Below, one piece after another: positions 1-7,910 of a DNA stretch of 64,000 nt. Origin of the DNA: Hypericibacter adhaerens. GTDB taxonomy: Bacteria > Pseudomonadota > Alphaproteobacteria > Dongiales > Dongiaceae. Position numbers and translations under genes: made by a program. The notes beneath the pieces were generated by a model that saw only the letters and a program-made list of their open reading frames with translations, ran no database searches and was not told where the DNA came from. The number at the start of each line of letters is the position of its first letter. Within the stretch, counting starts at the first letter, position 1. The stretch spans positions 744,001-808,000 of the forward strand of contig NZ_CP042582.1 of NCBI RefSeq assembly GCF_008728835.1, in the 5' to 3' direction.

Positions 1-583
1 CGATCGGCCCCAGCATCCATTGCAGCAGGTCGATCATATGGACGCCCATGCCGGCGATGCCGCCGCCCGGGCTCTCGGCGCGGCTCGCGCGCCAGCGCTC
101 GGGCGTGTAGCTCAGGGCGCTGGGGTTCGAGAACTGCGCCTCGGCATGGAGGAGCTGGCCGAAGCCGCCTTCGCCGACCATCCTTTTGATCGCCAGGGCC
201 GCCGGGGCGAAGCGCCGGTTATGGCCGACCGCCAGCACGACACCCGCCTTCCGGCAGGCCTCGGCCGCGCTCTGGGCGGCGCGGGCGCTCACGTCGAACG
301 GCTTCTCGACGAAGACATGCTTGCCGGCCCGGGCCGCCTGCGTCACATGGGCGGCGTGGAGCGAATGGGGCGTGGTCAGGATCACCGCGTCGATCGCGGG
401 ATCGGCCAGCACCGCCTCGTAGGTCTCGCAGGGCTTGGCGCCGAACTTCTGCGCGAAGGCGGCGCGCTTGTCGGCGGAACGCGAGCTGCAGGCCGTGATC
501 CGGAGCAGGGCGGACTTGCCCTGGATCGAGCCCGCCAGCTCGTCCGACCACCAGCCCAATCCGACCGAAGCCGCGCGCAGCAT
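1..583 (-). CDS. Gfo/Idh/MocA family NAD(P)-dependent oxidoreductase, 3' end outside window
   Basis: The reading frame starts at an ATG and stays open to the left edge, so about 194 N-terminal residues are visible and the C-terminus is missing. The start (MLRAASVGLGWW) carries a Rossmann glycine pattern, and the motif VFVEKPF is the EKP signature of the Gfo/Idh/MocA family, whose members oxidise or reduce sugars, inositols and related alcohols with NAD(P). It begins 10 nt after the stop of the ABC permease on the same strand, so it is probably the last visible gene of that import operon and may act on the imported compound. The substrate cannot be read from the sequence. Confidence 0.85.
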   Translation of the reverse strand, partial: MLRAASVGLGWWSDELAGSIQGKSALLRITACSSRSADKRAAFAQKFGAKPCETYEAVLADPAIDAVILTTPHSLHAAHVTQAARAGKHVFVEKPFDVSARAAQSAAEACRKAGVVLAVGHNRRFAPAALAIKRMVGEGGFGQLLHAEAQFSNPSALSYTPERWRASRAESPGGGIAGMGVHMIDLLQWMLGPI

Positions 584-593
584 ATCCTGGCCC

Positions 594-1619
594 TCAATCC
601 TTGAGACTGGCGACGAAGCGCTGGCGCAGCTGGTCGGCCACCACCGCCAGGATCAGCAGCACGCCGATCACCACCGTCTGCAGGTAGGATTCGATCCGCG
701 CCAGGTTCATGCCGTTCTGCACCAGCCCGATGAAGATGGCGCCCAGCACCACATTGAGCAAGCGGCCCGAGCCGCCGCGCAGAGAGACGCCGCCGATGAC
801 GCAGGCCGCGATCGATTCGAGCGGCATGGTGGCGCCGATATTGGCCTCGCCGGTCTCGAGCCGCGCCGTCAGCATGATGCCCGAGATCGCGGTCAGGAGC
901 GCGCAGAGCACATAGGCCATGAACAGGTTGAGGCGCGTGTTGATGCCCGACAGCAGCGAGGCCTTGGCGTTGCCGCCGATGGCATAGAAATAGCGGCCCA
1001 TCCGGGTCCAGTTCAGCAGCACATACATGAACAGGATCAGCGCGACCGTGACATAGATCGGCACCGGGATGCCGAACCACTGGCCGAAGCCGAACAGCTT
1101 GCCGAAGATGTCGGGCATGCCATAGACCGGCACGCCGCCGGTGAGGAAGAGGGCGATGCCGAAGCCGACCGAGGCCATGCCCAGCGTCATCATGAAGGGC
1201 GAGACGTTGAAGAGCGCCACGCCGATCCCGTTGACGACGCCGATGGCGGTGCCGGCGGCGACCCCGGCCAGCACGCCGGCGGCGATCGCCAGCAGGATCG
1301 CATCGGGGGAGACAGCGAAGACCGCCGCCATGGCCATCGCGCCCACGACCGAGGTCAGGGCGAGGATGGTGCCGACCGAGAGATCGAATCCGCCCGTCAG
1401 CAACGCCAGCATCTGCCCCATCGCCACCATGGTGAGGTAGGTCGACTGGCGGGCGACGTTGATGAGGTTCTGGCCCGACAGGAACTTGCCGGACATCAGC
1501 GTGAAGACGATGACGGCGATCACCAGCAGGAAGGGCAGGACGCCCAGGCGCACGAACGCCACCTGCAGCCATTCGACGAAGCTGCGCGTCCTCTTCGTGC
1601 CCTCCACGGCTTCGGCCAT
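594..1619 (-). CDS. ABC transporter permease, ribose/RbsC type
   Basis: This is a hydrophobic protein of about 341 residues with 8-10 predicted membrane segments, typical of the BPD_transp_2 (RbsC/AraH/XylH) permeases of carbohydrate-type importers. The start was set at MAEAVEG because its ATG overlaps the TGA of the upstream ATPase gene (TGATG), which points to translational coupling; a longer upstream frame only reads through the end of the ATPase gene. Conserved permease stretches include GGFDLSVG near residue 80 and ESIAACVIGG near residue 280. It works in the inner membrane with the two-domain ATPase and the TorT-like binding protein. Confidence 0.9.
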   Translation of the reverse strand: MAEAVEGTKRTRSFVEWLQVAFVRLGVLPFLLVIAVIVFTLMSGKFLSGQNLINVARQSTYLTMVAMGQMLALLTGGFDLSVGTILALTSVVGAMAMAAVFAVSPDAILLAIAAGVLAGVAAGTAIGVVNGIGVALFNVSPFMMTLGMASVGFGIALFLTGGVPVYGMPDIFGKLFGFGQWFGIPVPIYVTVALILFMYVLLNWTRMGRYFYAIGGNAKASLLSGINTRLNLFMAYVLCALLTAISGIMLTARLETGEANIGATMPLESIAACVIGGVSLRGGSGRLLNVVLGAIFIGLVQNGMNLARIESYLQTVVIGVLLILAVVADQLRQRFVASLKD

Positions 1620-3163
1620 CACGCCGCCTCCCTCTCGAAGAAATATCTCAAGACCTTGTCCTCGGTAATATCGGCACCCTGCAGCTCCGCCCGCAAGCTG
1701 CCACGGTACATGACATAGGCCCGGTTGGTGAGATGCAGAATCTCCGGCAGGTCCGAGGAGATCAGCAGCACCCCGGCTCCCGCTTCGCACAGGCCGCGGA
1801 TGAAATCGTAGATCGCCACGCGCGTGCCGACATCCACGCCCACCGTCGGCTCGTCGAAGACGAAGAGCTTGACCTCGCGCGTCAGGGCCTTGGCCAGCAG
1901 CACCTTCTGCTGGTTGCCGCCGGAGAAATGCTCGACCGGCCGCTCGATGTTGAAGGGATGGAGCTGGAGCTTCTGCGCCAGGCCCCGCGCGGTCGATTTC
2001 TCGACGCCGCGCTTGAGGAAGAGCGCTCCCGAGAAGGCGTCGTCATGGAGCGCCGGGAGCAGGATGTTCTCGCGGGCACCCCGCCCGATCACCAATCCCT
2101 CGGCGCGCCGGTCCGGCGGTACATAGAAGAAGCCCCGGTCGAGCATCTGCCGCGGCGTGGCGCCCGTCATGTCCCGGCCGAGGAACCGCACGCGGCCCGT
2201 CTCGATCGGCTCGATGCCGAAGCAGGCGCGCGCCACTTCCGACTTGCCGGAGCCGACGAGGCCGGCCAGGCCCACGATCTCGCCGGCCCGGACATGGATC
2301 GAGACGTCGCGCACCGTGCCGGTCGCGGTGGTGAGGTGCTCGATCTCGAGCAGCGTCTCGGCCGGCTTGTAGGCGACCTTGGGGAAGATCTGGCTGATGA
2401 CGCGGCCGGTCATGAGCTCGACCAGCCGGGCCTCGCTCGCCTCGGCCACGGGCAGGGTCGCGACATGCTTGCCGTCGCGCAGGACCGTGATGCGGTCGGC
2501 GATGCGCTTGATCTCGGCCAGGCGGTGCGTGATGTAGATGATGCCCACCCCTTGCGCCTTGGCCTGGGCGATGAGCGCGAACAGGCGATCGGTCTCGCGC
2601 TCGGTGAGCGAGGCGGTCGGCTCGTCCAGGATCAGCACGGAGAGATCCGAGCGGAAGGCCTTGGCGATCTCCACCATCTGCTGCTGGGCGCGGCTCAGAT
2701 GCGCCACGCGCGCGGTCGGCTTCAGCGGGAAGCCCAGCCGGTCGAGCATCTCGACGGCGCGCCGGTGCATCGCCCCCTTGTCGAGGAGAAGGCCGGCCCG
2801 GGTCTCGGCGCCGAGAAACAGGTTCTCCTCGACGGTCAGCTGCGGTACCAGCGAGAATTCCTGGAACACGGCGCTGATGCCCAGCCCGCGGGCCTGGTGC
2901 ACGGAATGGAGCTCGACCGGTGCCCCCTTGAACAGGATATGGCCGTCGGTCGGCCGGTAGGCGCCTGCCACCATCGAGATCAGGGTGGATTTGCCGGCGC
3001 CGTTCTCGCCGAACAGGACATGCACCTCGCCCGCCCGCAGGTCGAAATCGACGCGGTCGAGCGCCAGCACGCCCGGAAACTGCTTGCTGACGGAGTCGAG
3101 CCGAAGCAGCGGGAGCCCGCCTGGGGGCGGGCTCCCGACCGGCTCCGCAAGTCCGGTGGACAC
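1619..3163 (-). CDS. ABC transporter ATPase with two nucleotide-binding domains, sugar-import type
   Basis: The 514-residue protein has two ABC domains like RbsA/MglA. Domain 1 has Walker A GENGAGKST, a degenerate signature LSRAQQQ and Walker B LILDEPT. Domain 2 has the modified P-loop GLVGSGKSE, signature FSGGNQQKV and Walker B FVFDEPT. This asymmetry is normal for the family. The start is a GTG 35 nt downstream of the binding-protein gene; no ATG exists before the first ABC domain. It energises the importer formed with the adjacent permease and binding protein. Confidence 0.92.
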   Translation of the reverse strand: MSTGLAEPVGSPPPGGLPLLRLDSVSKQFPGVLALDRVDFDLRAGEVHVLFGENGAGKSTLISMVAGAYRPTDGHILFKGAPVELHSVHQARGLGISAVFQEFSLVPQLTVEENLFLGAETRAGLLLDKGAMHRRAVEMLDRLGFPLKPTARVAHLSRAQQQMVEIAKAFRSDLSVLILDEPTASLTERETDRLFALIAQAKAQGVGIIYITHRLAEIKRIADRITVLRDGKHVATLPVAEASEARLVELMTGRVISQIFPKVAYKPAETLLEIEHLTTATGTVRDVSIHVRAGEIVGLAGLVGSGKSEVARACFGIEPIETGRVRFLGRDMTGATPRQMLDRGFFYVPPDRRAEGLVIGRGARENILLPALHDDAFSGALFLKRGVEKSTARGLAQKLQLHPFNIERPVEHFSGGNQQKVLLAKALTREVKLFVFDEPTVGVDVGTRVAIYDFIRGLCEAGAGVLLISSDLPEILHLTNRAYVMYRGSLRAELQGADITEDKVLRYFFEREAA

Positions 3164-3198
3164 TTGCGGCTAGCCCTTCATGCGTTCCTCAGGCGCCG

Positions 3199-4272
3199 TC
3201 ATTCGACCGAGAAGGTCGGCTTGAAATCGTCCGGCGCCAGGGAGGAATCCTTGTCGAAGCTCTTCACGTTCGAGCTGTCGATGACATAGAGCTTGGGACC
3301 GACATGCTTCAGATAGTCCTTGCCCTCGAGGATGCGCACCACCTGGTCGATGGCGACGCGTCCCTGGATCACGGCGGAGTCGGTCGGCGCGGCCAGGATG
3401 CGGCCGGCCTTGATGCCTTCATAGACGCCCGGCGTGAAGTAGTAGGCGAGCACCTTGATCTTGTCCTCGAGCCCGCGGTCGCGCAGCAGGCCCATCGCCG
3501 CCTCGGCCGTCGGCGAGGTGCCGACGATGTATTTGATGTCCGGGTTGGCTTCGAGCGTGTCCTCGACCAGCTTCAGCTGCACTTCCTTGCCGGTGTCGCC
3601 GTATTTGGTGTCGACCACCTGGATGTCGCTGTCCTTGACCGCGTCGAGAAAGCCCTTGTTGCCGGCCTCGACCCAGCCCGCACCGGGAGGTCCCGGGAAC
3701 CAGGCAACCTTCACGACGCCGCTGCCCTTCGGATGCATCTTGGCCAGATACTCGCCGGCCTTGTAGCCCATCTCGCCGAACGACACGAGCGACTTGGCCG
3801 AGATGTCGGGCGAGGAGATGCCGTTGATGACGTCGATGACGGGAATGTTCTTGGCCTTGAGCTCCGAGACCAGGTTGTTCAACCCGTCGAAGGAGATCGC
3901 GCCGATCACGACGCCCTGCGCGCCGGCCGCGACGCAATCCTCGATCTGCGAGATCTGCTTGTTGAGGTTGGTGTAACCGCCGGCCTCGACCAGGGTCATC
4001 TTCACGCCCTGGCGCTGCGACTCGGCGACCACGCCGTAATCGACGGCCATCCAGTAGGCGTCCTTCATATGCGGGAAGGAGACGCAGATGTCCCACTTCT
4101 TCGACGCCTTGTCCTGCGGCGTGTACTCGACGTCCTTGCGTGGGCTGTCCATGTTGAAGGGGGGATCCCAAACCTGGACCGGGAACGGATACCACTCCTT
4201 GGCCATCGCCCCTGTCGATAGAGTCAGTGCGACCGCACCCGCGGCGAGCACGGTTAAACCTTTGCGTGTCAT
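3199..4272 (-). CDS. TorT-like periplasmic substrate-binding protein of an ABC importer
   Basis: The 357-residue protein has a Sec signal peptide (MTRKGLTVLAAG...GAMA). It resembles the type 1 periplasmic binding fold of TorT, the periplasmic TMAO sensor that works with the TorS kinase in E. coli: the stretches PHMKDAYWMAVDYG, EAGGYTNLNKQI and PTAEAAMG match the TorT pattern I remember. Here the gene leads an operon with a ribose-type ATPase and permease, so it probably delivers a ligand for import rather than to a kinase. A GGGAGG Shine-Dalgarno sequence lies about 10 nt before the ATG. The ligand is unknown; TMAO or another amine-derived compound is only a hypothesis. Confidence 0.85.
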   Translation of the reverse strand: MTRKGLTVLAAGAVALTLSTGAMAKEWYPFPVQVWDPPFNMDSPRKDVEYTPQDKASKKWDICVSFPHMKDAYWMAVDYGVVAESQRQGVKMTLVEAGGYTNLNKQISQIEDCVAAGAQGVVIGAISFDGLNNLVSELKAKNIPVIDVINGISSPDISAKSLVSFGEMGYKAGEYLAKMHPKGSGVVKVAWFPGPPGAGWVEAGNKGFLDAVKDSDIQVVDTKYGDTGKEVQLKLVEDTLEANPDIKYIVGTSPTAEAAMGLLRDRGLEDKIKVLAYYFTPGVYEGIKAGRILAAPTDSAVIQGRVAIDQVVRILEGKDYLKHVGPKLYVIDSSNVKSFDKDSSLAPDDFKPTFSVE

Positions 4273-4363
4273 GGTCTTCTAGCCTCCCTCTGCCTGCTAT
4301 GGGCCGGCCTGTTTCTGCCGCCGGCCTCGGATTGCGGCTCGATCCTTACGCAGGGGTTAGATA

Positions 4364-4377
4364 TTGTAAAATCACAA
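4364..4377. promoter_or_regulatory. Candidate LysR operator in the divergent intergenic region
   Basis: The sequence TTGT-AAAATC-ACAA is an inverted repeat (TTGT, 6 nt, ACAA) in an A/T-rich stretch between the divergent binding-protein gene (start at 4272) and the LysR gene (start at 4407). LysR regulators commonly bind such sites to control themselves and the divergent operon. The match is visible; binding is inferred. Confidence 0.4.
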
Positions 4378-4406
4378 AAACCTCGTATTCATTATCGGAA
4401 AATCCG

Positions 4407-5324
4407 ATGTCCATTTCACTGCGCCAGATCCGCTATTTCATCGCCACCGCCGAGGCCGGAAAGGTCTCCGCGGCCGCTTCGACCTTGGGCGTCTCGCAGT
4501 CCGCCGTGACCGAGGCCATCAAGGTGCTGGAGCGCGAGACCGGGGCGCGCCTCTTCCGCCGCTACACCAACGGCGTCGCCCTGACCTCGGAAGGGAACCA
4601 GTTCCTGCTCCATGCCCGCAACGTGACCTCGGCGGTGCAGGACGCGCTGCGCGCCCCGCGCCAGACCCGGGTCGATCTGACCGGCCGGGTCTCGGTCGGC
4701 ATGACCTATACGGTCGCGGGCTATTTCGCCCCGGCGCCGCTGGCCCGCTTCCGGCGCAGCTTTCCCGGGGTGGAGCTCGAGCTGCACGAGATGGACCGGG
4801 GCGAGATCGAGGAGCGGCTGGTGGCCGGGAGCCTGGATCTCGCCATCATCCTCACCTCCAACCTGCGCAACGCCGACGAGATCGACACCGAGACGCTGAT
4901 CCAGTCGAAGCGCCGCCTGTGGCTGCCGGCGAATCACCCCTTGAGCCATGCCGGCCACGTCACGCTCGCCGATGTGGCGCCCGAGCCCTACATCATGCTG
5001 CTTGTCGACGAGGCCGAGCAGACCGCGATCGGCTACTGGCACAAGCGCGGCTTCTCCCCCAACGTCGTCTTCCGCACCACCTCGGTCGAGGCCGTGCGCA
5101 GCATGGTGGCGACGGGGGCGGGCGTCGCCATCCTCTCCGACATGGTCTACCGCCCCTGGTCGCTCGAGGGCGACCGGATCGAGGCACGCCTGATGGACGA
5201 CGACGTGCCGTCGATGGATGTGGGGCTGGCCTGGAAGCGCGGCGCCAAGCTCGACCCTTGCGCCAAGGCGCTGCGCGACTTCTGCCACATCACCTACAAC
5301 GCCGCGGGGGCGGCGACGGTGTGA
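4407..5324 (+). CDS. LysR-family transcriptional regulator
   Basis: This 305-residue protein has a LysR N-terminal helix-turn-helix (residues about 1-60: SLRQIRYFIATAEAGKVS, then AASTLGVSQSAVTEAIKVLE) and a LysR substrate-binding domain from about 90. The start was taken at the ATG immediately before the HTH; a longer frame would read through the divergent promoter region. Being divergent from the TorT-like ABC operon, it most likely controls that operon in response to the imported compound or a metabolite of it. Confidence 0.93.
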   Translation: MSISLRQIRYFIATAEAGKVSAAASTLGVSQSAVTEAIKVLERETGARLFRRYTNGVALTSEGNQFLLHARNVTSAVQDALRAPRQTRVDLTGRVSVGMTYTVAGYFAPAPLARFRRSFPGVELELHEMDRGEIEERLVAGSLDLAIILTSNLRNADEIDTETLIQSKRRLWLPANHPLSHAGHVTLADVAPEPYIMLLVDEAEQTAIGYWHKRGFSPNVVFRTTSVEAVRSMVATGAGVAILSDMVYRPWSLEGDRIEARLMDDDVPSMDVGLAWKRGAKLDPCAKALRDFCHITYNAAGAATV

Positions 5325-5340
5325 GCGGGCGCTCGCTCTC

Positions 5341-5478
5341 GTCCCCTCCCCCAACTTTTGGGGGAGGGCTAGGGAGGGGGCCGCTCGGTCGATGAAGCGG
5401 CGGCTATGCCGCTCTCGACCTGTTCCTCCCATCGCGTCTTCCCCCTCCCTGACCCTCCCCCTCGAGGGGGGAGGGGAC
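5341..5478. repeat. Paired palindromic repeat element (CCTCCCCC...GGGGGAGG type)
   Basis: Two G/C palindromes lie in opposite orientation: a left unit around 5341-5380 (CCTCCCCCAACTTTTGGGGGAGG core) and a right unit around 5441-5476 (CCCTCCCC, CTCGAG, GGGGAGGGG). A spacer with further self-complementary sequence separates them. The layout matches several other loci in this window. It lies between the LysR gene and bioY; a long mRNA hairpin here could also act as a terminator. Confidence 0.75.
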
Positions 5479-5607
5479 AAGAGTCTGTAGCCTCCCCGCT
5501 TTGCCTTGCCGCGAAGCTTGCGATACAAGGGCTGCTGCCGCGCGTCGGCAGGGGACTAGCCGAGCCGCCGTCCGGCATCCGAGTTTCGTCAGGGAAGGAA
5601 AGATCCG

Positions 5608-6207
5608 ATGCAGGCTGTTCAGACGCTGCAACCGACGCTGGCCAGCGCGTTGTGGCCGAGTTCGACCAAGACCGGCGCGCTGCGCGCCGCGGTGCTGATG
5701 GTGCTGGGCACCGTCGCCCTCTGGCTTTCGTCCAAGATCCAGGTGCCTTTGGTCCCCGTGCCGATCACGATGCAGACGCTGGTCGTGCTGGTGATCGGCG
5801 TCGCCTATGGCTGGAAGCTGGGCGGCGCCACGGTGCTGCTCTACCTGGCCGAAGGCGCGGTCGGCCTGCCGGTCTTCGCGGGCAGCTGGAGCGAGGGCGG
5901 CGGCATCGAGCTTCTCTATGGCCCGACCGGCGGCTATCTCGTCGGCTTCGCGGTGGCGGCCGCGATCTGCGGCGCGCTCGCCGAGCGCGGCTGGGATCGC
6001 TCGCTGGTGAAGGCGGGGGCCGCGATGGTGATCGGCAATCTCATCATCTACGCGCTGGGCCTGACCTGGCTCGCCCTCCAGATCGGCATCGCCGACGCCC
6101 TCAAATACGGGCTGCTGCCCTTCCTCTTCGGCGACGCGCTGAAGATCCTGCTGGGCGCCTGCCTGCTGCCGGGAACCTGGAGCCTGATCGGCCGCCGCAA
6201 GAGCTGA
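5608..6207 (+). CDS. bioY: Biotin transporter BioY
   Basis: The 199-residue integral membrane protein is the S (substrate-binding) component of ECF-type biotin uptake. The BioY family is recognised from VPLVPVPITMQTL near residue 48, GAVGLPVFAG near 87, and YGPTGGYLVGF near 107, with about six membrane segments. No bioM/bioN genes are adjacent, so BioY either acts alone, as reported for some BioY proteins, or uses ECF components encoded elsewhere. A GGGAAGGAAAG ribosome-binding site precedes the ATG, and a strong intrinsic terminator follows the gene. Confidence 0.95.
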   Translation: MQAVQTLQPTLASALWPSSTKTGALRAAVLMVLGTVALWLSSKIQVPLVPVPITMQTLVVLVIGVAYGWKLGGATVLLYLAEGAVGLPVFAGSWSEGGGIELLYGPTGGYLVGFAVAAAICGALAERGWDRSLVKAGAAMVIGNLIIYALGLTWLALQIGIADALKYGLLPFLFGDALKILLGACLLPGTWSLIGRRKS

Positions 6208-6235
6208 GCCGTCACGGGACGTGCCTGAAACGAAG

Positions 6236-6264
6236 CGCCGCCGGGGTTCCCCGGCGGCGTTTTT
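6236..6264 (+). terminator. Rho-independent terminator after bioY
   Basis: An 11-bp perfect G/C stem (CGCCGCCGGGG / CCCCGGCGGCG) with a very short TT loop is followed by TTTTT, 28 nt after the bioY stop codon. It is the clearest intrinsic terminator in the window. Confidence 0.9.
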
Positions 6265-6300
6265 CATGGCCGCCGGGCCCGAGGCGGGCCGGCCGGCGGA

Positions 6301-6543
6301 TCAGGAAAAGGCCTTGAAGGCGATCAGCGTGAAGGTATCGCGCACGCCCGGGAGGCGCTGGATTTTTTCGGTCACGAAATGGCCGATATCGGCGCCGTCG
6401 GCCAAGTAGCATTTGATCAGCAGGTCGTACTGGCCCGAGATCGAATGGACCTCCGAGACCTGGTCGACCGACTGCACGGCCGCGTCCGCCACCTCATAGG
6501 CGCGTCCGAGTTCCGATTTCACCATGACGAAAATGGTCTGCAT
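6301..6543 (-). CDS. Stand-alone AsnC/Lrp ligand-binding (RAM) domain protein
   Basis: The 80-residue protein corresponds to only the C-terminal effector-binding domain of Lrp/AsnC regulators (start MQTIFVMVKSELG, SGQYDLLIKCYL in the middle) with no helix-turn-helix. Such small proteins are common; they form oligomers that bind amino acids and may modify other Lrp-type proteins. It is convergent with bioY across the terminator. The function in this organism is unknown. Confidence 0.88.
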   Translation of the reverse strand: MQTIFVMVKSELGRAYEVADAAVQSVDQVSEVHSISGQYDLLIKCYLADGADIGHFVTEKIQRLPGVRDTFTLIAFKAFS

Positions 6544-6624
6544 CGATCGGGTCCTGCCGGCGGTTGAGGTCGGGCGCCCCTGCCTTGGCGGCGCGCGGAC
6601 CCGAGCCTAGCAGATCGGCCCGCC

Positions 6625-6804
6625 TCAATGCGAGTTGGGGATCCCGCGCCGGATCAGGCCGAAGGCGAACAGCACCGCGAACAGGAACAGCAGCAGCCCG
6701 AAGAGATAGATGCCGGTGTCGCTGGCCCCGGAGGCCAGGAACAAGCCCAGGATCCCGAGCAGGGCGATGACGCCGCCGATGATCCAATTGAGACTGGTCT
6801 CCAT
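6625..6804 (-). CDS. Small hydrophobic membrane protein, 59 residues
   Basis: The frame starts at an ATG with a good ribosome-binding site (GGAAGGATCGTTTC) and encodes two membrane helices separated by the polar turn GASDTG, ending in the basic tail LIRRGIPNSH. The gene lies 32 nt after the DUF2189 gene on the same strand and is probably cotranscribed with it, hence possibly under the FNR box upstream. I do not recognise a characterised family. The coding call rests on start, RBS, hydrophobic pattern and spacing. Confidence 0.7.
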   Translation of the reverse strand: METSLNWIIGGVIALLGILGLFLASGASDTGIYLFGLLLFLFAVLFAFGLIRRGIPNSH

Positions 6805-6836
6805 GAAACGATCCTTCCTTCCCGCTCGAGGCGGCG

Positions 6837-7646
6837 TCAGTCTTCCCACGCGACCATGTCGCGATAGGCGTGCCAGGTGGCGTGGCCGACGATCGGCAGC
6901 GTCACCATCAATCCCAGGTAAAACGTCGCGATGCCGGCGCCCGCAAAGAGCGCGATCAGCCAGGCCCAGAGCGCCATCACCCAGAAATTGCGCTTGACGG
7001 CGGCAAAGCTGAGCCCGATCGCGGAGATCACGTTGATGTCGCGGTCCAGCATCGCGGGAATCGAGATCGCGCTGACGGCGAAGACGAGGGCCGCGAGCAC
7101 GCCGCCGACGATGCACCCCACCAGCAGGAAGGGGATGCTCGCGGGCGACAGGAACAGATCCACGGCCTGGAGCGGGTCGGGGCGCGGCGGGTTGGCGCTG
7201 AAGAAGAGGGCGAAGATGATCTGCGCCAGGCGGAACCAGGCGAGCAGGAACAGCGTCAGCACCAGCCCCATCGGCGCCAGCCGGCGCAGATAGAGCCAGT
7301 CAGTGCGGAAGGCGTCGGCGGGTGTGACGCTTTCGCCCAGCATCAGCCGCCGGCTGGTCTCGTAGAGCCCGACCGACAGGACGGGCGCCACCAGCATGAA
7401 GCCCGCCGCCAACGGCAGGATCGACCAGAAGATGTCGAGCCACCAGAAGAGCAGGGTCAGGCCCGCGCCGCCGATCGTGAAGATCAGCCCGTAGAGGATG
7501 CCGAAGCCGGGAGCCGCGAGGAAATCGCGCCAGCCGTCGGCCAGCCAACTCCAGGGCCGCTCGGGCGCCAGCCGCCGGATCCGCGCGACGGCGCCGCCGG
7601 AGAGCCGGATCACATCCTCGGGCACGGGTCTGACGATGTCGGTCAA
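6837..7646 (-). CDS. DUF2189 integral membrane protein
   Basis: The protein has about 269 residues, with six or so membrane helices after a short cytoplasmic N-terminus (PEDVIRLSGGAVARIRRL). DUF2189 proteins are often found beside cbb3 oxidase genes, but their role is not established. I chose the TTG start (LTDIVRPVPEDV) because a GGAAAG lies upstream and because the next start, at 7775, would put the start codon directly against the FNR box and add a low-complexity leader; a GTG inside is also possible. Transcribed divergently from ccoN, it may share oxygen-responsive control. Confidence 0.8.
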   Translation of the reverse strand: MTDIVRPVPEDVIRLSGGAVARIRRLAPERPWSWLADGWRDFLAAPGFGILYGLIFTIGGAGLTLLFWWLDIFWSILPLAAGFMLVAPVLSVGLYETSRRLMLGESVTPADAFRTDWLYLRRLAPMGLVLTLFLLAWFRLAQIIFALFFSANPPRPDPLQAVDLFLSPASIPFLLVGCIVGGVLAALVFAVSAISIPAMLDRDINVISAIGLSFAAVKRNFWVMALWAWLIALFAGAGIATFYLGLMVTLPIVGHATWHAYRDMVAWED

Positions 7647-7779
7647 GGGCGCTTTCCGCTCCGAGGATTGGCCGCCAGTCCTGCGGCCTCCGATCTTGCC
7701 GCCGGACCGCCCGCTCTGTCGATGGCCGGGCGACACCCCTCTCTTGCGACAAGATAGCGGGTCCGCCTCTCCCATCCCC

Positions 7780-7793
7780 TTGATTCAGATCAA
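7780..7793. promoter_or_regulatory. FNR/FixK-type binding site
   Basis: TTGAT-TCAG-ATCAA is a perfect match to the FNR/FixK/Anr consensus (TTGAT N4 ATCAA). It is centred about 124 nt upstream of the ccoN start and about 140 nt upstream of the DUF2189 start. A -41.5 class II position would place transcription near 7828, next to an A/T-rich TAGTTTTTAG that could serve as the -10 region for ccoN. Low-oxygen activation of cbb3 oxidase by FNR/FixK is established in alphaproteobacteria. Confidence 0.9.
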
Positions 7794-7910
7794 GGCAGCG
7801 GGCCTTCGGGAAGACCTAGTTTTTAGTGTCAAATCGGGCAAGATCAGAGGCGACGCGCGGGGAATGGCGCGGGGGCGTCCGTCCCGGCGCCCGGGGAGAG
7901 GGAAAAAGCG

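Noticed and set aside
4227-4406. N-terminal extension of the LysR protein starting at 4227
   Set aside because: It would run through the divergent promoter region and the start of the binding-protein gene; the helix-turn-helix begins right after the ATG at 4407.
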